Positions 1-9,482 are shown, counted from the first letter of the stretch. The stretch is 64,000 nt of DNA from Actinotignum schaalii (GCF_028864145.1 NZ_JARBHJ010000004.1:16847-80846); one strand, 5' to 3'. Notes: a model not told the origin generated them from the sequence alone. A program made the numbers and translations.

Positions 1-597
1 CCTTTCCTCGCCCAAGCAAGCAACGAACGCTGGTGGGACAGCGCTAGCGCGATGGATATTGCCCGCATGTATGGCCTATCGAAGAAATATGCAGGGGCCG
101 ATCCATTGGCGGCGCAGGCTCATGCTCGTGTTGCGTCTTTCCTGGAAGACCACGGGATTACTGACGACATGATCGACCGAGCAGACACGAACTCGCTCAC
201 GCCCGAACAGGTAGATAAGCTCACCGCCGCCCTGGATGCTCGTCCTGACGTGGCGACGTCGGACAAGACACCAGCGTCCACCACTAACCCGGCCGCAGTA
301 GCCCCGAGGGTTGGCGTGCCGGGGGTTGGTGTGGAGAGTGAAGCAGCTGAGCCGGACGCGCCGGTCTTGGGTATCGAGGCGATGAAACAACGCATAGCGC
401 AGATGCGGGAGAAAGCCGCAGCCGCCGGCATCAAATTCAGCGAGGATACCGGCGAAGGAGCACTCACCGGCGAATACAGTGTTCAAGCCGCGTGCCCGGG
501 TAACCCGGCCACCCGAGCGGCAACAGTTGCAACTCCTGACAAGAAGAAGCCAAAGGTGAAGAACGTGGCCAGCGAGCAGCCGTCTCTCACACAATAG
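1..597 (+). CDS. C-terminal part of an unrecognised mobile-element protein
   Basis: The reading frame is open from the first base of the window, so the ATG at 52 is probably internal and the gene begins to the left. I recognise no family. The visible part has a helical start, then an Ala/Pro-rich linker from about 75 residues after that ATG, then a basic tail containing KKKPKVK. It converges on the restriction-modification gene and lies inside the mobile element. A C-terminal region of a transfer protein is possible, but nothing here proves it. Confidence 0.5.
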   Translation, partial: PFLAQASNERWWDSASAMDIARMYGLSKKYAGADPLAAQAHARVASFLEDHGITDDMIDRADTNSLTPEQVDKLTAALDARPDVATSDKTPASTTNPAAVAPRVGVPGVGVESEAAEPDAPVLGIEAMKQRIAQMREKAAAAGIKFSEDTGEGALTGEYSVQAACPGNPATRAATVATPDKKKPKVKNVASEQPSLTQ

Positions 598-662
598 ACG
601 TTGATAAATTACGGGAAAGTCACTACACCCGCGCGTCTATATCCAGTCAAGAGTTGACGATT

Positions 663-3600
663 TCAGCGAAGGAACCGGGCAACGACTTCGTTTCTTCGCT
701 CAGAGAGATTGTCTAGCTCACGTTGCGCATTAATTATGTTCATTTCCAGCTCTTCTACTCGTTCGATAGTTCGGCGCTGCGCGTTGATATCGGGCGCTTG
801 GATACTCAAGCTCGAAATGCGGTCGATCGAAGCCCTGTAATCACGTGAAAACCTTGCCTTCCGGCCAGCGCTCTGGAGAACGTGGGCAAGGTAGCGGGGC
901 TGCACCGCATCGGACACGACACGTAAGACCCCGCAATGGTCTGTGGGATAAAAGGGCTTGCCTGCTTCCTGATAGCTAACCATCCAGTCACCGTCGATAC
1001 CCCAGAGAATCGACGGCTGATTGAAATCATCGAAAAGGGTTTGGTTCAGATAACCGAAAGGTTCAGCGACATTAGCGCTGTAAACCGGAACGCTACCGTC
1101 TGAACTGAGATCCTTGGTGAGAACACGTTTGCCGATGCGGATATCAAAATGAGTACGGTCAGCAAGCTTGAGACGGTGCCCCCCCCCCGCAGCTAAAATG
1201 TCAAGTTCGGTAAACAGTTGTTGGATTTTCTCTCGGTAAGTTGCGATACTCATGCGTGTCGTTTCGTAGGCAGCATCAATACTTGAGCAAGCTGATACAA
1301 CTTGTTGCTGTTGTTCCTTAGTTAAAACGGGTATTTTGATCCTCTCGATATCGCTTGGGTAGACGTGTGGTTGCGCTGCGCCTTTCTGGAGTACGTTCAT
1401 AATTTGCGCTTCAACAGACTTCAGGAAATAGAAAAGCCACCGTGTAGTGAGTGGATCAGAAGCTTGGACTGTGGTGCAATCTGAAGCGAAAATCTCTTCT
1501 TGCCAATAATTGACGAATCCGGCGTTCGCGCCCGATGCGCTGATAGTAATGATCTCAGCAGAACGGTTTGCAACATCGGTGTAGTATGCGAACGTTCTTC
1601 CACCGGCAACGACCTTAACGTCACCGTTTCCAGCTTGGCTGGAGGTAATAGATTGTCCTTTCCTGATCTCGATCTTATTGAGTTCACCGAGGAAAACCGT
1701 TGGATACTTTGATTCGATAACTATCTGCTTGTCTCCCACGGTCTTAATTTCCAGATTGAATTCGGTTCGGGAGAAATCGAGCATATCCTTGGTGCGTAAC
1801 ACGGACGCATAAGCGCGACTCTCCCGAGTCAAATGTGGAGTTCCTGTGAATGAGTCACGTACTGCGGCAGCTAAGGTTCCTTCGGCTTGGCGATTTTGCT
1901 CGTTATAGAGTTTGCCTCCCGGATGTGAGATTTTGATTCCTTCGCTGCCTTTGCGGTTTGACCATTCGTAGCCAAGGAATTCTTTTTCACTCTTAGTATT
2001 GCTCGGGGCTGTTATGACTAGCGTGGACTGGTCGCGGGTGAGCGCGAAGTAGCGCAGCTTCTCTGCTTCGATAGGTCGAATGAAATCATAAAAGGCAGTG
2101 CGGACATAAGCTTGTTGTTCGTGTTGTGAAAGGGTTTTGAATTCTTCGCGCCCCTCGATTTTTTGTACCATTCCAGTATTGAAAGTTTGTAGATACGGCT
2201 TAAAGTGGTTTATTTGCGCAAGCTCGTCCAAGCTTGTCGACTTCCTAGTGACTGCACTGAAATACTGGCGTTGGGAGACCTCGATATGTTCGAGATAGTC
2301 AGCAAGGATTTCCTCGTCTTCCCATTTGCTAATGTCAGCACCGGACAGGATCGCCTCGACACAGTCAGAGATAAGAGCGCTACGTTTCGGGGGTTCATCG
2401 TACTTCTCCAGGAACAATACGACAGTCTTGGTACCTGTTGCTCCGAAAGTTTTAGATTCAAACTGAACTATTGTGCGCAGTTTAAAGTTCTGTAGTAGTA
2501 GCTCGCGCGAACCCTTGTAGCTAGCTGTATTTTTAGCCAAAATTGATGACGGTAAGATCACCGCCGCGATACCTTTCGGTTTGAGAAGCTGGGCGATGCG
2601 CTCAACGAATAGTACTTCAATTTCACCTCCCTGATCGGTGATGTACTTCAGCAGCTCGAAATTGTTTCCTTTTAGATCTAAGTGGGATTTGAAAGCTTTT
2701 ACAGAGTATGGTGGGTTCGCAACAAGGACGTCGAAGCTGTTTGGTTTTAGGCCCTGATCGGTTTTGTTTTCCAATCCGTCACCGAAAATAATCGTCCCCT
2801 CCCCTGCCCCATTCATGAACAGAGAAACTTTAGATACTCGTGCAAGTCTGTAGTCTTTCTCGATACCAAAAATATGGTCTCTCACCCAAGAGTTGTCCGA
2901 GTGTGATTTATGAAAAGCATTGATAGCTTCCACTGCTTCGGTGAGGAAGTGCCCAGCACCGCAGGCGTAATCTACTACGCGCGGATATTTCGGCGCCGCA
3001 GCACTTCCCGCAATTTTGTTCATCGGAAGACAATCCCAGATGAAACGGGTAATTGGCATGGGTGTGAAGAACTGGCCTTCGTTTTGTTTGAAGCCTTTAT
3101 TGAGTAACTGCTCGAAAAGATCGCCTAAGAATTGATGCTTTTTAGTGTAGACAATTCGATAGCGTTCGAAGAGTTGAACCATTTCTACGAGAATTTTTCC
3201 GTTCTGTAGGAAAAGTTCTTCGTTGTGCACATCCTTGAACGCGAAGTCGTTATTCGAATAGAATTTCAAGATTCTTATTGTACGATCAAGGTCCTCGATT
3301 GCCCTTTCCCGTTTACTCTCGGTATATGTTGCGAACAAGCGGGAGGGGTAATCAGCCGGAACGTAGAAGATCTCTTCTTTCATGAATGTCTGCATACCTT
3401 GTTGATGAAGTCGTTGCAGACGATCCTGCAGCGATTCATATGTGTCGGCACCTTGCCGGTATTGGAATTCGACTTCATCATTTTCACTCTTGCCGTATTC
3501 GTCAACGAGCTTGCAAATGAAAAGCGCTATAAGCCTGTTGAAGGCATTTTCCTTATCGGAGACATTATTATGGCGCAGGATCTCCTCAAAGCGGTTTACA

Positions 3601-4349
3601 ATATTATCTTCTGGCGTGAATGCTTTGAGGTCTCGTTTACGCAAAGGGAGAATCTGAACATTATAGGCGCTTGAATCGGGATTGAAAATAAGGTCGCCTT
3701 GAAGCTGCTTTCCGTACGTCTCTTGCCAAACAGAGAAAAGCGTTTCGACGGATGTAGCTTCACGATAAAGCGTAATGGTTCCGTCTTTTTCCGCCTGTTT
3801 AACCTTTTGAGGATCATCAAAAGCAGCGACTACCTCAGTCTGGTATTCTACCTTGCCATCCTTGAAGTCGGAGGCGTAGAGGGCAAGCCATTTTGCCGAT
3901 CCCTCTTGCTGGCGATATGAGAAGAGTTGTCCCCCATCTTTAAGGAGAATTCGGCGCGCTTTCTTATATTCGCTACCAGCCGTTTTACACTCAATGATTG
4001 TGATAACGCATTGCCCGGTAGCGTCATAAATACAGATATCCGCGCGACCACCTTTCGGGGTATGGCCGAGAGACCAGCGTTTTTCGAGTTCAATATGCTC
4101 GGGTCGATACCCCTTTTTCAAGAGCCGAAAAACGCATTCCAGTACAACGAAATTCTCGGGAGCTGAAAAATTCGTCGTCTGTTGTTCGTTCACTCGTAAG
4201 GCTTCCGGGTAGGTTATAGTTTCGTTTTCAAGATCGACTTGAACACGGTCGAGCAAACCTTCCCCGAATTTTCCCTCACCCTTTTCACCGGTAAAGCGGA
4301 ATCCTATAGACTTGAGGGTTTGTTTCAAGTTCGCCCTATTGATGGTCAT
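663..4349 (-). CDS. Single-chain restriction-modification enzyme (R-M-S fusion, AloI/CjeI-like)
   Basis: A 1228-residue polypeptide combines nuclease, adenine methylase and DNA-specificity parts. Near residues 85-125 there is an HsdR-N-type PD-(D/E)xK nuclease, with the D of GGRADICIYD followed by IIECK. The N6-methylase core has motif I VVDYACGAGHF near 460 and motif IV NPPY near 543. Two HsdS-like target-recognition domains follow, separated by helical spacers; the second begins at KLADRTHFDIRIGKR. There is no SF2 helicase motor, so it is not a classical type I enzyme. Domain order and length fit single-chain type IIB/IIG enzymes such as AloI. The ATG at 4349 is chosen because AAAGGAG lies five bases upstream. 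The gene is AT-richer than its neighbours, which suggests acquisition. A G10 tract before the second recognition domain makes it probably phase-variable. Confidence 0.88.
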   Translation of the reverse strand: MTINRANLKQTLKSIGFRFTGEKGEGKFGEGLLDRVQVDLENETITYPEALRVNEQQTTNFSAPENFVVLECVFRLLKKGYRPEHIELEKRWSLGHTPKGGRADICIYDATGQCVITIIECKTAGSEYKKARRILLKDGGQLFSYRQQEGSAKWLALYASDFKDGKVEYQTEVVAAFDDPQKVKQAEKDGTITLYREATSVETLFSVWQETYGKQLQGDLIFNPDSSAYNVQILPLRKRDLKAFTPEDNIVNRFEEILRHNNVSDKENAFNRLIALFICKLVDEYGKSENDEVEFQYRQGADTYESLQDRLQRLHQQGMQTFMKEEIFYVPADYPSRLFATYTESKRERAIEDLDRTIRILKFYSNNDFAFKDVHNEELFLQNGKILVEMVQLFERYRIVYTKKHQFLGDLFEQLLNKGFKQNEGQFFTPMPITRFIWDCLPMNKIAGSAAAPKYPRVVDYACGAGHFLTEAVEAINAFHKSHSDNSWVRDHIFGIEKDYRLARVSKVSLFMNGAGEGTIIFGDGLENKTDQGLKPNSFDVLVANPPYSVKAFKSHLDLKGNNFELLKYITDQGGEIEVLFVERIAQLLKPKGIAAVILPSSILAKNTASYKGSRELLLQNFKLRTIVQFESKTFGATGTKTVVLFLEKYDEPPKRSALISDCVEAILSGADISKWEDEEILADYLEHIEVSQRQYFSAVTRKSTSLDELAQINHFKPYLQTFNTGMVQKIEGREEFKTLSQHEQQAYVRTAFYDFIRPIEAEKLRYFALTRDQSTLVITAPSNTKSEKEFLGYEWSNRKGSEGIKISHPGGKLYNEQNRQAEGTLAAAVRDSFTGTPHLTRESRAYASVLRTKDMLDFSRTEFNLEIKTVGDKQIVIESKYPTVFLGELNKIEIRKGQSITSSQAGNGDVKVVAGGRTFAYYTDVANRSAEIITISASGANAGFVNYWQEEIFASDCTTVQASDPLTTRWLFYFLKSVEAQIMNVLQKGAAQPHVYPSDIERIKIPVLTKEQQQQVVSACSSIDAAYETTRMSIATYREKIQQLFTELDILAAGGGHRLKLADRTHFDIRIGKRVLTKDLSSDGSVPVYSANVAEPFGYLNQTLFDDFNQPSILWGIDGDWMVSYQEAGKPFYPTDHCGVLRVVSDAVQPRYLAHVLQSAGRKARFSRDYRASIDRISSLSIQAPDINAQRRTIERVEELEMNIINAQRELDNLSERRNEVVARFLR
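1179..1188 (-). repeat. G10 homopolymer in the R-M gene
   Basis: Ten consecutive C on the plus strand (G on the coding strand) encode the glycines of LAAGGGHRLK at the junction between the two specificity domains. Losing one G shifts the frame to a TGA at 1046-1048, about 45 codons on; gaining one meets a TGA within a few codons. Both would remove the second recognition domain. Tracts of this length are typical slipped-strand contingency loci. Confidence 0.85.
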
Positions 4350-4479
4350 ATTGACTCCTTTGTAACGATGAACGTATGTGCCCGCATGAGACATCTATGT
4401 GATGTTACCAATTGAGAGTGGCACGATAGCCAGTACTGCTCCGGTATCTTCGCTGGCTTACAACAGCTCTTGGCAGTGT

Positions 4480-4917
4480 TCAATTCTTGGTAGAAAAGTA
4501 GATGTGTGGTTCTGGCGCAGTTTTTTGTTGTAACCGTGCTCTATTTTCCGCCATCTTTTCAGCTATTTCCGTACCTGACGAGACAAACGGCAAGCCTAGG
4601 TCAGGGCCGGAGCGTGCGTAGTGCGTCATCGCTGTACATCCTTTAAACACGGCGTTCGGATCCAGAAGCACCCTCATCATCGGGTCGGCGACGTCGGTGA
4701 ACCATGCCGCGAGGCCGCCCACGGGTTTTTCGAAGCGGTAGATTTCCCAGGCTTCCCACATCGCTCGGACACGGGTTCTCGCCTCGGGGTGGTCCCACCA
4801 TAAGGGACACCATACGCAACCGGTGGTGATGGAGCGGCGGTAGTTCGGTGCGAGCCATTTCTCGAAAAACTCAAACTCATCGGTATACATGGGTTTAAAT
4901 TTCTGTTTTCCGGGCAT
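4480..4917 (-). CDS. DUF4913 domain protein
   Basis: A 145-residue protein matching the DUF4913 pattern known from actinobacterial plasmids and integrative elements. It has WCPLWWDHPEARTRVRAMWEAW followed by a GGLAAWFTDVADPMMRVLLDP segment and a cysteine in FKGCTAMTHY. The function of the family is unknown; it is usually found in mobile elements beside relaxase and replication genes. It starts 16 bases downstream of the phosphoribosyltransferase gene, with AGGAGAG upstream, so it is probably cotranscribed with it. I see no membrane segment or signal peptide. Confidence 0.75.
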   Translation of the reverse strand: MPGKQKFKPMYTDEFEFFEKWLAPNYRRSITTGCVWCPLWWDHPEARTRVRAMWEAWEIYRFEKPVGGLAAWFTDVADPMMRVLLDPNAVFKGCTAMTHYARSGPDLGLPFVSSGTEIAEKMAENRARLQQKTAPEPHIYFSTKN

Positions 4918-4933
4918 GAAAGTCTCTCCTCTC

Positions 4934-5698
4934 TTATAGCCACGGGCAGTAGTCTCCGGCGCGGCCGATATGCGTCTTTTCGGCTGTCTCGAGGACGGTT
5001 TTCCCGTTGTAAAAGTCTGGATTGATCATGCGCGCAACACACAACGTAGAGATGTGCCGGGTCCCGTATTCACGCAGGCGTGCAGCGACTGAGAAAATGT
5101 GGGAGCCGGATACCCACGTGTCGTCGATGACGAGGACTCGCGGCGGGGTGGGACGTATCGCGAATTTGTATCTGTTTGGACTGACTTGGCGTGGATTTGT
5201 GCCAGTGTCGAGGCTTGTGATGGGCAGGTAGGGAAGGTCCTCGTTCAGGCGGATGGTGTTGGTGAGGATGTGGTAGAGCGGATGTGCGGCGCCTTCTTCT
5301 GGGGCGTGTTTGGTTGAGGGGACGAGCGTCCAGGCGTCATAGCCACGGATTATTTTCCCGCAGGTACAATCCAAGTGGTTCCTTAGCTGGATTCCGAGGA
5401 TCATGCACAGCGCTGGGCGTGCCAGGCCCTGCTTGATTTCGTTTTGCGTCCCGCGTGCCTTGTAGTCGTACATGTAGCGCAAGAGCTGATTGCCTTTATA
5501 TACGTAGGTACAAAAGCCAGTCTCGTCGATAAGGCTTGGGTAGTTATGGCACCGCGGGCAGTACTTGTATCGAAAGTCGCGCGGGCCGCGACACACCGCA
5601 CATACGTAAGGTGCTAAATCCGCGGAAATATAGTCGAGGTTTCCAATGGTGGGGCCTGCCTGTGCCCAGATGAGGGAGAGTTCTTGCCAGCTAATCAT
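4934..5698 (-). CDS. ComF-like phosphoribosyltransferase with zinc ribbon
   Basis: A 254-residue protein. The N-terminal third has two CxxC pairs (CAVCRG and CPRC), fitting a zinc ribbon. The C-terminal part has the PRPP-binding signature VLVIDDTWVSGSHI expected of a type I phosphoribosyltransferase fold, so the layout is that of ComFC. ComFC is linked to DNA uptake in competent bacteria, but the reaction catalysed by this protein is not known. Its ATG overlaps the stop of the upstream DprA-like gene by four bases, so the two are translationally coupled. The DprA-ComF pairing on a mobile element is unusual and may be a DNA-processing or defence module. The last point is inference. Confidence 0.72.
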   Translation of the reverse strand: MISWQELSLIWAQAGPTIGNLDYISADLAPYVCAVCRGPRDFRYKYCPRCHNYPSLIDETGFCTYVYKGNQLLRYMYDYKARGTQNEIKQGLARPALCMILGIQLRNHLDCTCGKIIRGYDAWTLVPSTKHAPEEGAAHPLYHILTNTIRLNEDLPYLPITSLDTGTNPRQVSPNRYKFAIRPTPPRVLVIDDTWVSGSHIFSVAARLREYGTRHISTLCVARMINPDFYNGKTVLETAEKTHIGRAGDYCPWL

Positions 5699-6561
5699 GT
5701 CAGGGCAAAGAGGTTATAGGCACGCGCAATACTCTCCAGGGCTTCGCGAATATCTTTCATACTGGAGGCAATATACACGCCCGGGTTACCCACAAGCTTT
5801 CTTGCCCATTGCGTTTCGCGAACCACGGGCGCAAGGAGAATAACGCTGCGTCCGTGGGCTAGTGCGGCGCGTACTTGGTTACGGGTCCCCGAGTATTCAC
5901 CAGCGGCCACCACTATGGTCGCTTGAGAATATCCGGACATGGTGGCGTTCCTCATTGGGAATGACACCTTGGTGGGCGGGGCACCTGGCTCGAACTGGGT
6001 GAGAACGAGGCCGCCGCTTTCCACGATTCGTGAGCGTAGCTGGGTGTTTTCGGGCGGGTAGGTGATATCGATACCGGTTCCCATGACGGCGATGGTGCGG
6101 CCAGTGGCCTCTAGGGTTCCTTCGTGTGCGGCGGTGTCGATACCGCGCGCGAGTCCGCTGGCAACGCTGTAGCCTTGCTCAACCATCAGGTGTGCGATCA
6201 CCCGCGCGCGTTCGCAGTCCTCTCGCGTAGCTTGGCGTGAACCAACAATCGCTACCGCGCGGTCTACCGGCTCGATCTTGCCTTCGTAGTAGATGAGCAA
6301 GGGTGCTTCGCGTACTTGGGCGAGGTATTGGGGGTAGTCATGGTCTACTACCGACAGAATGTTGATGCCGCGCTCATTCCAGGTAGCAATATCGTGGGCA
6401 GCTTGTTCACGCTCGAGCTGGCATGGTTGTAAGGCTCCGGGATCAACTTCCATGAGGGCAGCGTCAATCCCCTCGTATAGCAGGGTGGCAAGGCGTACCG
6501 GTTGTGTGATCTTCTTATTGGTTTTACGCGCAAGAGCAAGAATGTCCACTAACTGGCTCAT
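5695..6561 (-). CDS. DprA/Smf-family DNA-processing protein
   Basis: A 288-residue Rossmann-fold (SLOG) protein with the DprA landmarks VAIVGSRQATREDC, SGLARGIDTAAHEG and GTGIDITYPPENTQL, then an FPMRNATMSGYS segment. DprA binds single-stranded DNA and loads RecA. Here the usual RNRIIAGLS box is RNATMSGYS and the usual VVEA is VVAA, so the DNA-binding loop is divergent. There is no long C-terminal winged helix. The ATG at 6561 is preferred over the GTG at 6573 because AGGAGG directly abuts that GTG. It is the first gene of the pair with the ComF-like protein. Confidence 0.85.
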   Translation of the reverse strand: MSQLVDILALARKTNKKITQPVRLATLLYEGIDAALMEVDPGALQPCQLEREQAAHDIATWNERGINILSVVDHDYPQYLAQVREAPLLIYYEGKIEPVDRAVAIVGSRQATREDCERARVIAHLMVEQGYSVASGLARGIDTAAHEGTLEATGRTIAVMGTGIDITYPPENTQLRSRIVESGGLVLTQFEPGAPPTKVSFPMRNATMSGYSQATIVVAAGEYSGTRNQVRAALAHGRSVILLAPVVRETQWARKLVGNPGVYIASSMKDIREALESIARAYNLFALT

Positions 6562-6671
6562 TGTTGTTGCCACCTCCTATCTTTGCTCTCCATCTTAGCG
6601 GTGCCACCATATTCGTAAAGGGGAAACGTATCACCGAAGTCAATCGGTCCAGTCACGTAGGTCATGGTGTT

Positions 6672-8546
6672 TTAGCTCCCTTCGCCGAGGCCAGGTGCCT
6701 CCCCGAAGCCCTGGGCACTATCGCCCCTAACGCGGTGAGTTTCCGACCGGTCGGAGCGCGTTACGTAACTCCAATCCACCGGGTCGTATTCCACTCCCGG
6801 TAGCCACGCTCCAATGTCGGTGCGTGGTTCAGGCGCTGTGAGTGTGGCGAGGGCTGCCTGGGTTTCTTTGAGTGTGCGGCGGGCAGTCGTGAGTTCGCCG
6901 TGGGCGGCTTGTATCCGGGTGATACCGGTGACAATCCGCTCCATTGAATCCATGACCTGACTACTCACCCACGTGGCGCGGCTGCGCGGCCGGGCCAGGC
7001 TGCTCAGTGCCCGTAGCCCGCTGGTGAAAACAGGCGAATAACGCCGCGGGGTGGGTGCGCGTTTGGTTTGGGCTCGTCGTCCGAGGACTTGGGATGCACG
7101 GGCGAACGGGCGTCCGTGTTCTGGACCGTATGCGTTTGCCAGGCCGGCGAAGAGTGCGGATGCACGCCCGCACGTATCAGCAATAGCCACACAGTCACTG
7201 GCATCGGTGTGCTCGATGTCGGTGATAGTCGCAGTGAGGGTTTTCCCGAACTCGCTCCACACGCGCGCCTCATCGACGTCGCTTGTGCGGGCGGCGGGCT
7301 TCCAGATCGCTACTGCGCTCGAGCGCGTGAGAGTGTTGTCCCACCAGTGTTCGCGTAGCGCATTCAAACTGACGTCGGCCGACATCCGGTTCATGGAATA
7401 CCACGTGGGCTTGTGTCCACTCTCGGGTTTAGTGGCCACCGAATACGAAACTGCCTCACTTGCTTCGTCGTTGAGGCGTACCGATACGAGCAGGCCCGAG
7501 GCACGCAGATGCTGCGCGAAGTCGCTCTCATTAGCAACACTTGCGGCAATGGTCTTGATTTTTTCTTCAAGACTGCACGCTTGCGCGGCCGTATGCGGTG
7601 CCGGGTCTTTGAGTGGGTTCCATAGGTCAGCTGCTTTGCGACGCTCTTCTGGATTGTCGTCCCACCGGGCGCGTAGTCGGGTGAGGGTGAGGTCGCGGGC
7701 AACACGTCCCCCGCCAATCCAGATAGCGCGTTTACCGGGTTCTTGTTTGGTGACGGTATAGGCGACAACGCCTTGGCCTTTCGCATACCTAGGGCGAAAC
7801 TCAATGCCGTGACGCGTGAGTCCTTCAACATATTCACTTTCGGTAGAAGCTGCCCCGGCCGCGAGGCGCATTGCTGTTTCCAGATCGAGACGCAGCTCCT
7901 TATTGTCTCCGTTTTTGTAGCCCCTGGAAGCATAATTATGCTTGCGTGACTCCAAGACAGCTAGCCCGTATTTTTCCTCTAGCGCGGTGCACAGTTTTTG
8001 GGAGCGCTTATAGTCGAGCCAAGTATTGGCTTTGGTTCCGTCTTCACGCACGAGGACGAGGGCGATGTGGATGTGGTCGCCCCCGGCTTTCGTGAATCCG
8101 TGGCGCACGGCTATCCACTGGCAGGGCGACTTCGAGGTTGTTGCTCGGTTGTCGAATTCCATTCCTTCAATGAAGTCGCGTGCGATGGCGGCCCATGTTT
8201 CGTCGCTCAAAGGTTCTTCATCGGGATGCAAAGACAGTGAGCAGTGCCAGACGTGTGCGGGTGTCTTTTCTTTAGAAACAGGGACAGCTCGCTCAGCTTC
8301 GTAGTCCCAGCGCGTGACTTCACCGAGGATTTGGGTGCCGTGTTCGAGCCTGTTTTGGTCAAGGAGTTTCGCGACGACGCGCTTTTCTTCTTGTTCGAGT
8401 ACGCGCCCGCCGTAAGCCCACTCGGCGGCGATGTCTTCGCTGCCCGCAACAATGTGCTGGTTTGTGTGTTCGTTGGCGCGCCCCGGCCCAAAAAGGTAAC
8501 GCACTAAGCCGGCGATGTCGCCGCCGCGCATGATGTTTGGGATCAT
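6672..8546 (-). CDS. Relaxase / mobilization nuclease
   Basis: A 624-residue relaxase of the type common in actinobacterial mobile elements. The N-terminus carries IAGLVRYLFGPGRANEH, and the metal-binding histidine motif is DHIHIALVLVREDG near residue 165. The family nicks one strand at oriT and pilots it into the recipient. The C-terminal half is helical, Arg/Ala-rich and without a recognised domain. The start overlaps the mobC stop by four bases (ATGA), which indicates translational coupling. The candidate oriT lies just beyond mobC, the usual arrangement. Confidence 0.88.
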   Translation of the reverse strand: MIPNIMRGGDIAGLVRYLFGPGRANEHTNQHIVAGSEDIAAEWAYGGRVLEQEEKRVVAKLLDQNRLEHGTQILGEVTRWDYEAERAVPVSKEKTPAHVWHCSLSLHPDEEPLSDETWAAIARDFIEGMEFDNRATTSKSPCQWIAVRHGFTKAGGDHIHIALVLVREDGTKANTWLDYKRSQKLCTALEEKYGLAVLESRKHNYASRGYKNGDNKELRLDLETAMRLAAGAASTESEYVEGLTRHGIEFRPRYAKGQGVVAYTVTKQEPGKRAIWIGGGRVARDLTLTRLRARWDDNPEERRKAADLWNPLKDPAPHTAAQACSLEEKIKTIAASVANESDFAQHLRASGLLVSVRLNDEASEAVSYSVATKPESGHKPTWYSMNRMSADVSLNALREHWWDNTLTRSSAVAIWKPAARTSDVDEARVWSEFGKTLTATITDIEHTDASDCVAIADTCGRASALFAGLANAYGPEHGRPFARASQVLGRRAQTKRAPTPRRYSPVFTSGLRALSSLARPRSRATWVSSQVMDSMERIVTGITRIQAAHGELTTARRTLKETQAALATLTAPEPRTDIGAWLPGVEYDPVDWSYVTRSDRSETHRVRGDSAQGFGEAPGLGEGS

Positions 8547-8947
8547 AAAAGCTCCACCAACTTAATGCGCAGCAGGTTGATCGCGTTGACCTGAGCGCGT
8601 AATTGTGCGGCCACCTCACGTGCCTCCGCGGGGAAGGATTGTTCGCTGTTTGCCCAGTGTGCTATCTGGTTGATGTTGGTGGCTTCACCTTGGATTTGCC
8701 GGCGCAGTTTGCGTAGTTCGGCGAGCACCTCTCGCATCTCCCCCGCACTCACTTGCTCAACTTTGCGACCCAATCCGAAGCGCACGAGGTAGTCCGACAT
8801 GGAGACGCGCTCGCCGGCCGCTTTCATTTTCAATTCTTCATACTGGCTAGCTTTGAGTTTCAAATGGAAGGAGCGGCGCGGATCGCCTTTCGGCGCGGTC
8901 GAGGCGTACGTGATCGGCATCCGCGCCTGCTGCGTATCGCTCGCCAT
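8543..8947 (-). CDS. mobC: MobC-like relaxosome protein
   Basis: A 134-residue protein with a ribbon-helix-helix-like N-terminal part (RRSFHLKLKASQYEELKMKA) and the MobC-type segment QIQGEATNINQIAHWAN. MobC proteins bind oriT and help the relaxase open it. The ATG at 8947 is chosen over the upstream frame extension because GGAGGTGACGTG precedes it. It is directly followed by the relaxase gene and faces away from the hairpin-rich candidate oriT. Confidence 0.85.
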   Translation of the reverse strand: MASDTQQARMPITYASTAPKGDPRRSFHLKLKASQYEELKMKAAGERVSMSDYLVRFGLGRKVEQVSAGEMREVLAELRKLRRQIQGEATNINQIAHWANSEQSFPAEAREVAAQLRAQVNAINLLRIKLVELL

Positions 8948-9482
8948 CACGTCACCTCCCCGGCTCACAACAATGGCCCGGCCCGCGCGCACAGCGCGCG
9001 GAAGTTCTAGTGGGCCTTGTGGCTAGTATAGCCCCTCAAGCTGATTCGTGCACACGAATCTTTAGCTTGCTCCACGCCACTAGTGGCGTGGAGGTTACGC
9101 GCAGCGCCGGAGGGGTTGGCCGGGGCGGGTGGCCGCGTAGCGGCCGGGCGCTCCGCTTTGGGCGCGCTTTAGCGCGCGCCTGCGGGGCCGCTGGGGTGTG
9201 GTTGGGTGGGTGGTGTATTGCGTGTGCAGAGGGGCCGGGTGGCGGGTTCTCATCCGTGCCAACTTTGTTGGCACGGGCCTCGGGGGTCCAGGGGCACGGG
9301 TGCCCCTGGCGGAGTGTGAGGCAGCGCCTCACCCCACCCGCAAACGGGCAGGGGAAGGGTAGCGCGTGGCGTGTACAGGTGCGCGTGTGACATAGATCCT
9401 TTTGTCATTGTGTGTGCACGCTGCACTAGCAAGATGTGGCCGCAAAAATGATGAGCGGCGCATCGAGATAAGGAGAATTTTC
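8948..9482. other. Hairpin-rich noncoding region, candidate oriT
   Basis: No convincing gene occupies this stretch between mobC and the divergent small gene. It contains an ordered series of inverted repeats: 9043-9060 (GATTCGTG/CACGAATC), a perfect 24-base palindrome at 9070-9093, 9254-9276 (CCGTGCCAAC around TTT), 9288-9309 (CCAGGGGCA/TGCCCCTGG) and 9316-9332 (GTGAGGC/GCCTCAC). The DNA between them is very G/C-rich. Its position upstream of mobC and the relaxase, and the hairpin series, are what an origin of transfer looks like. The nick site is not identified. Confidence 0.65.
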
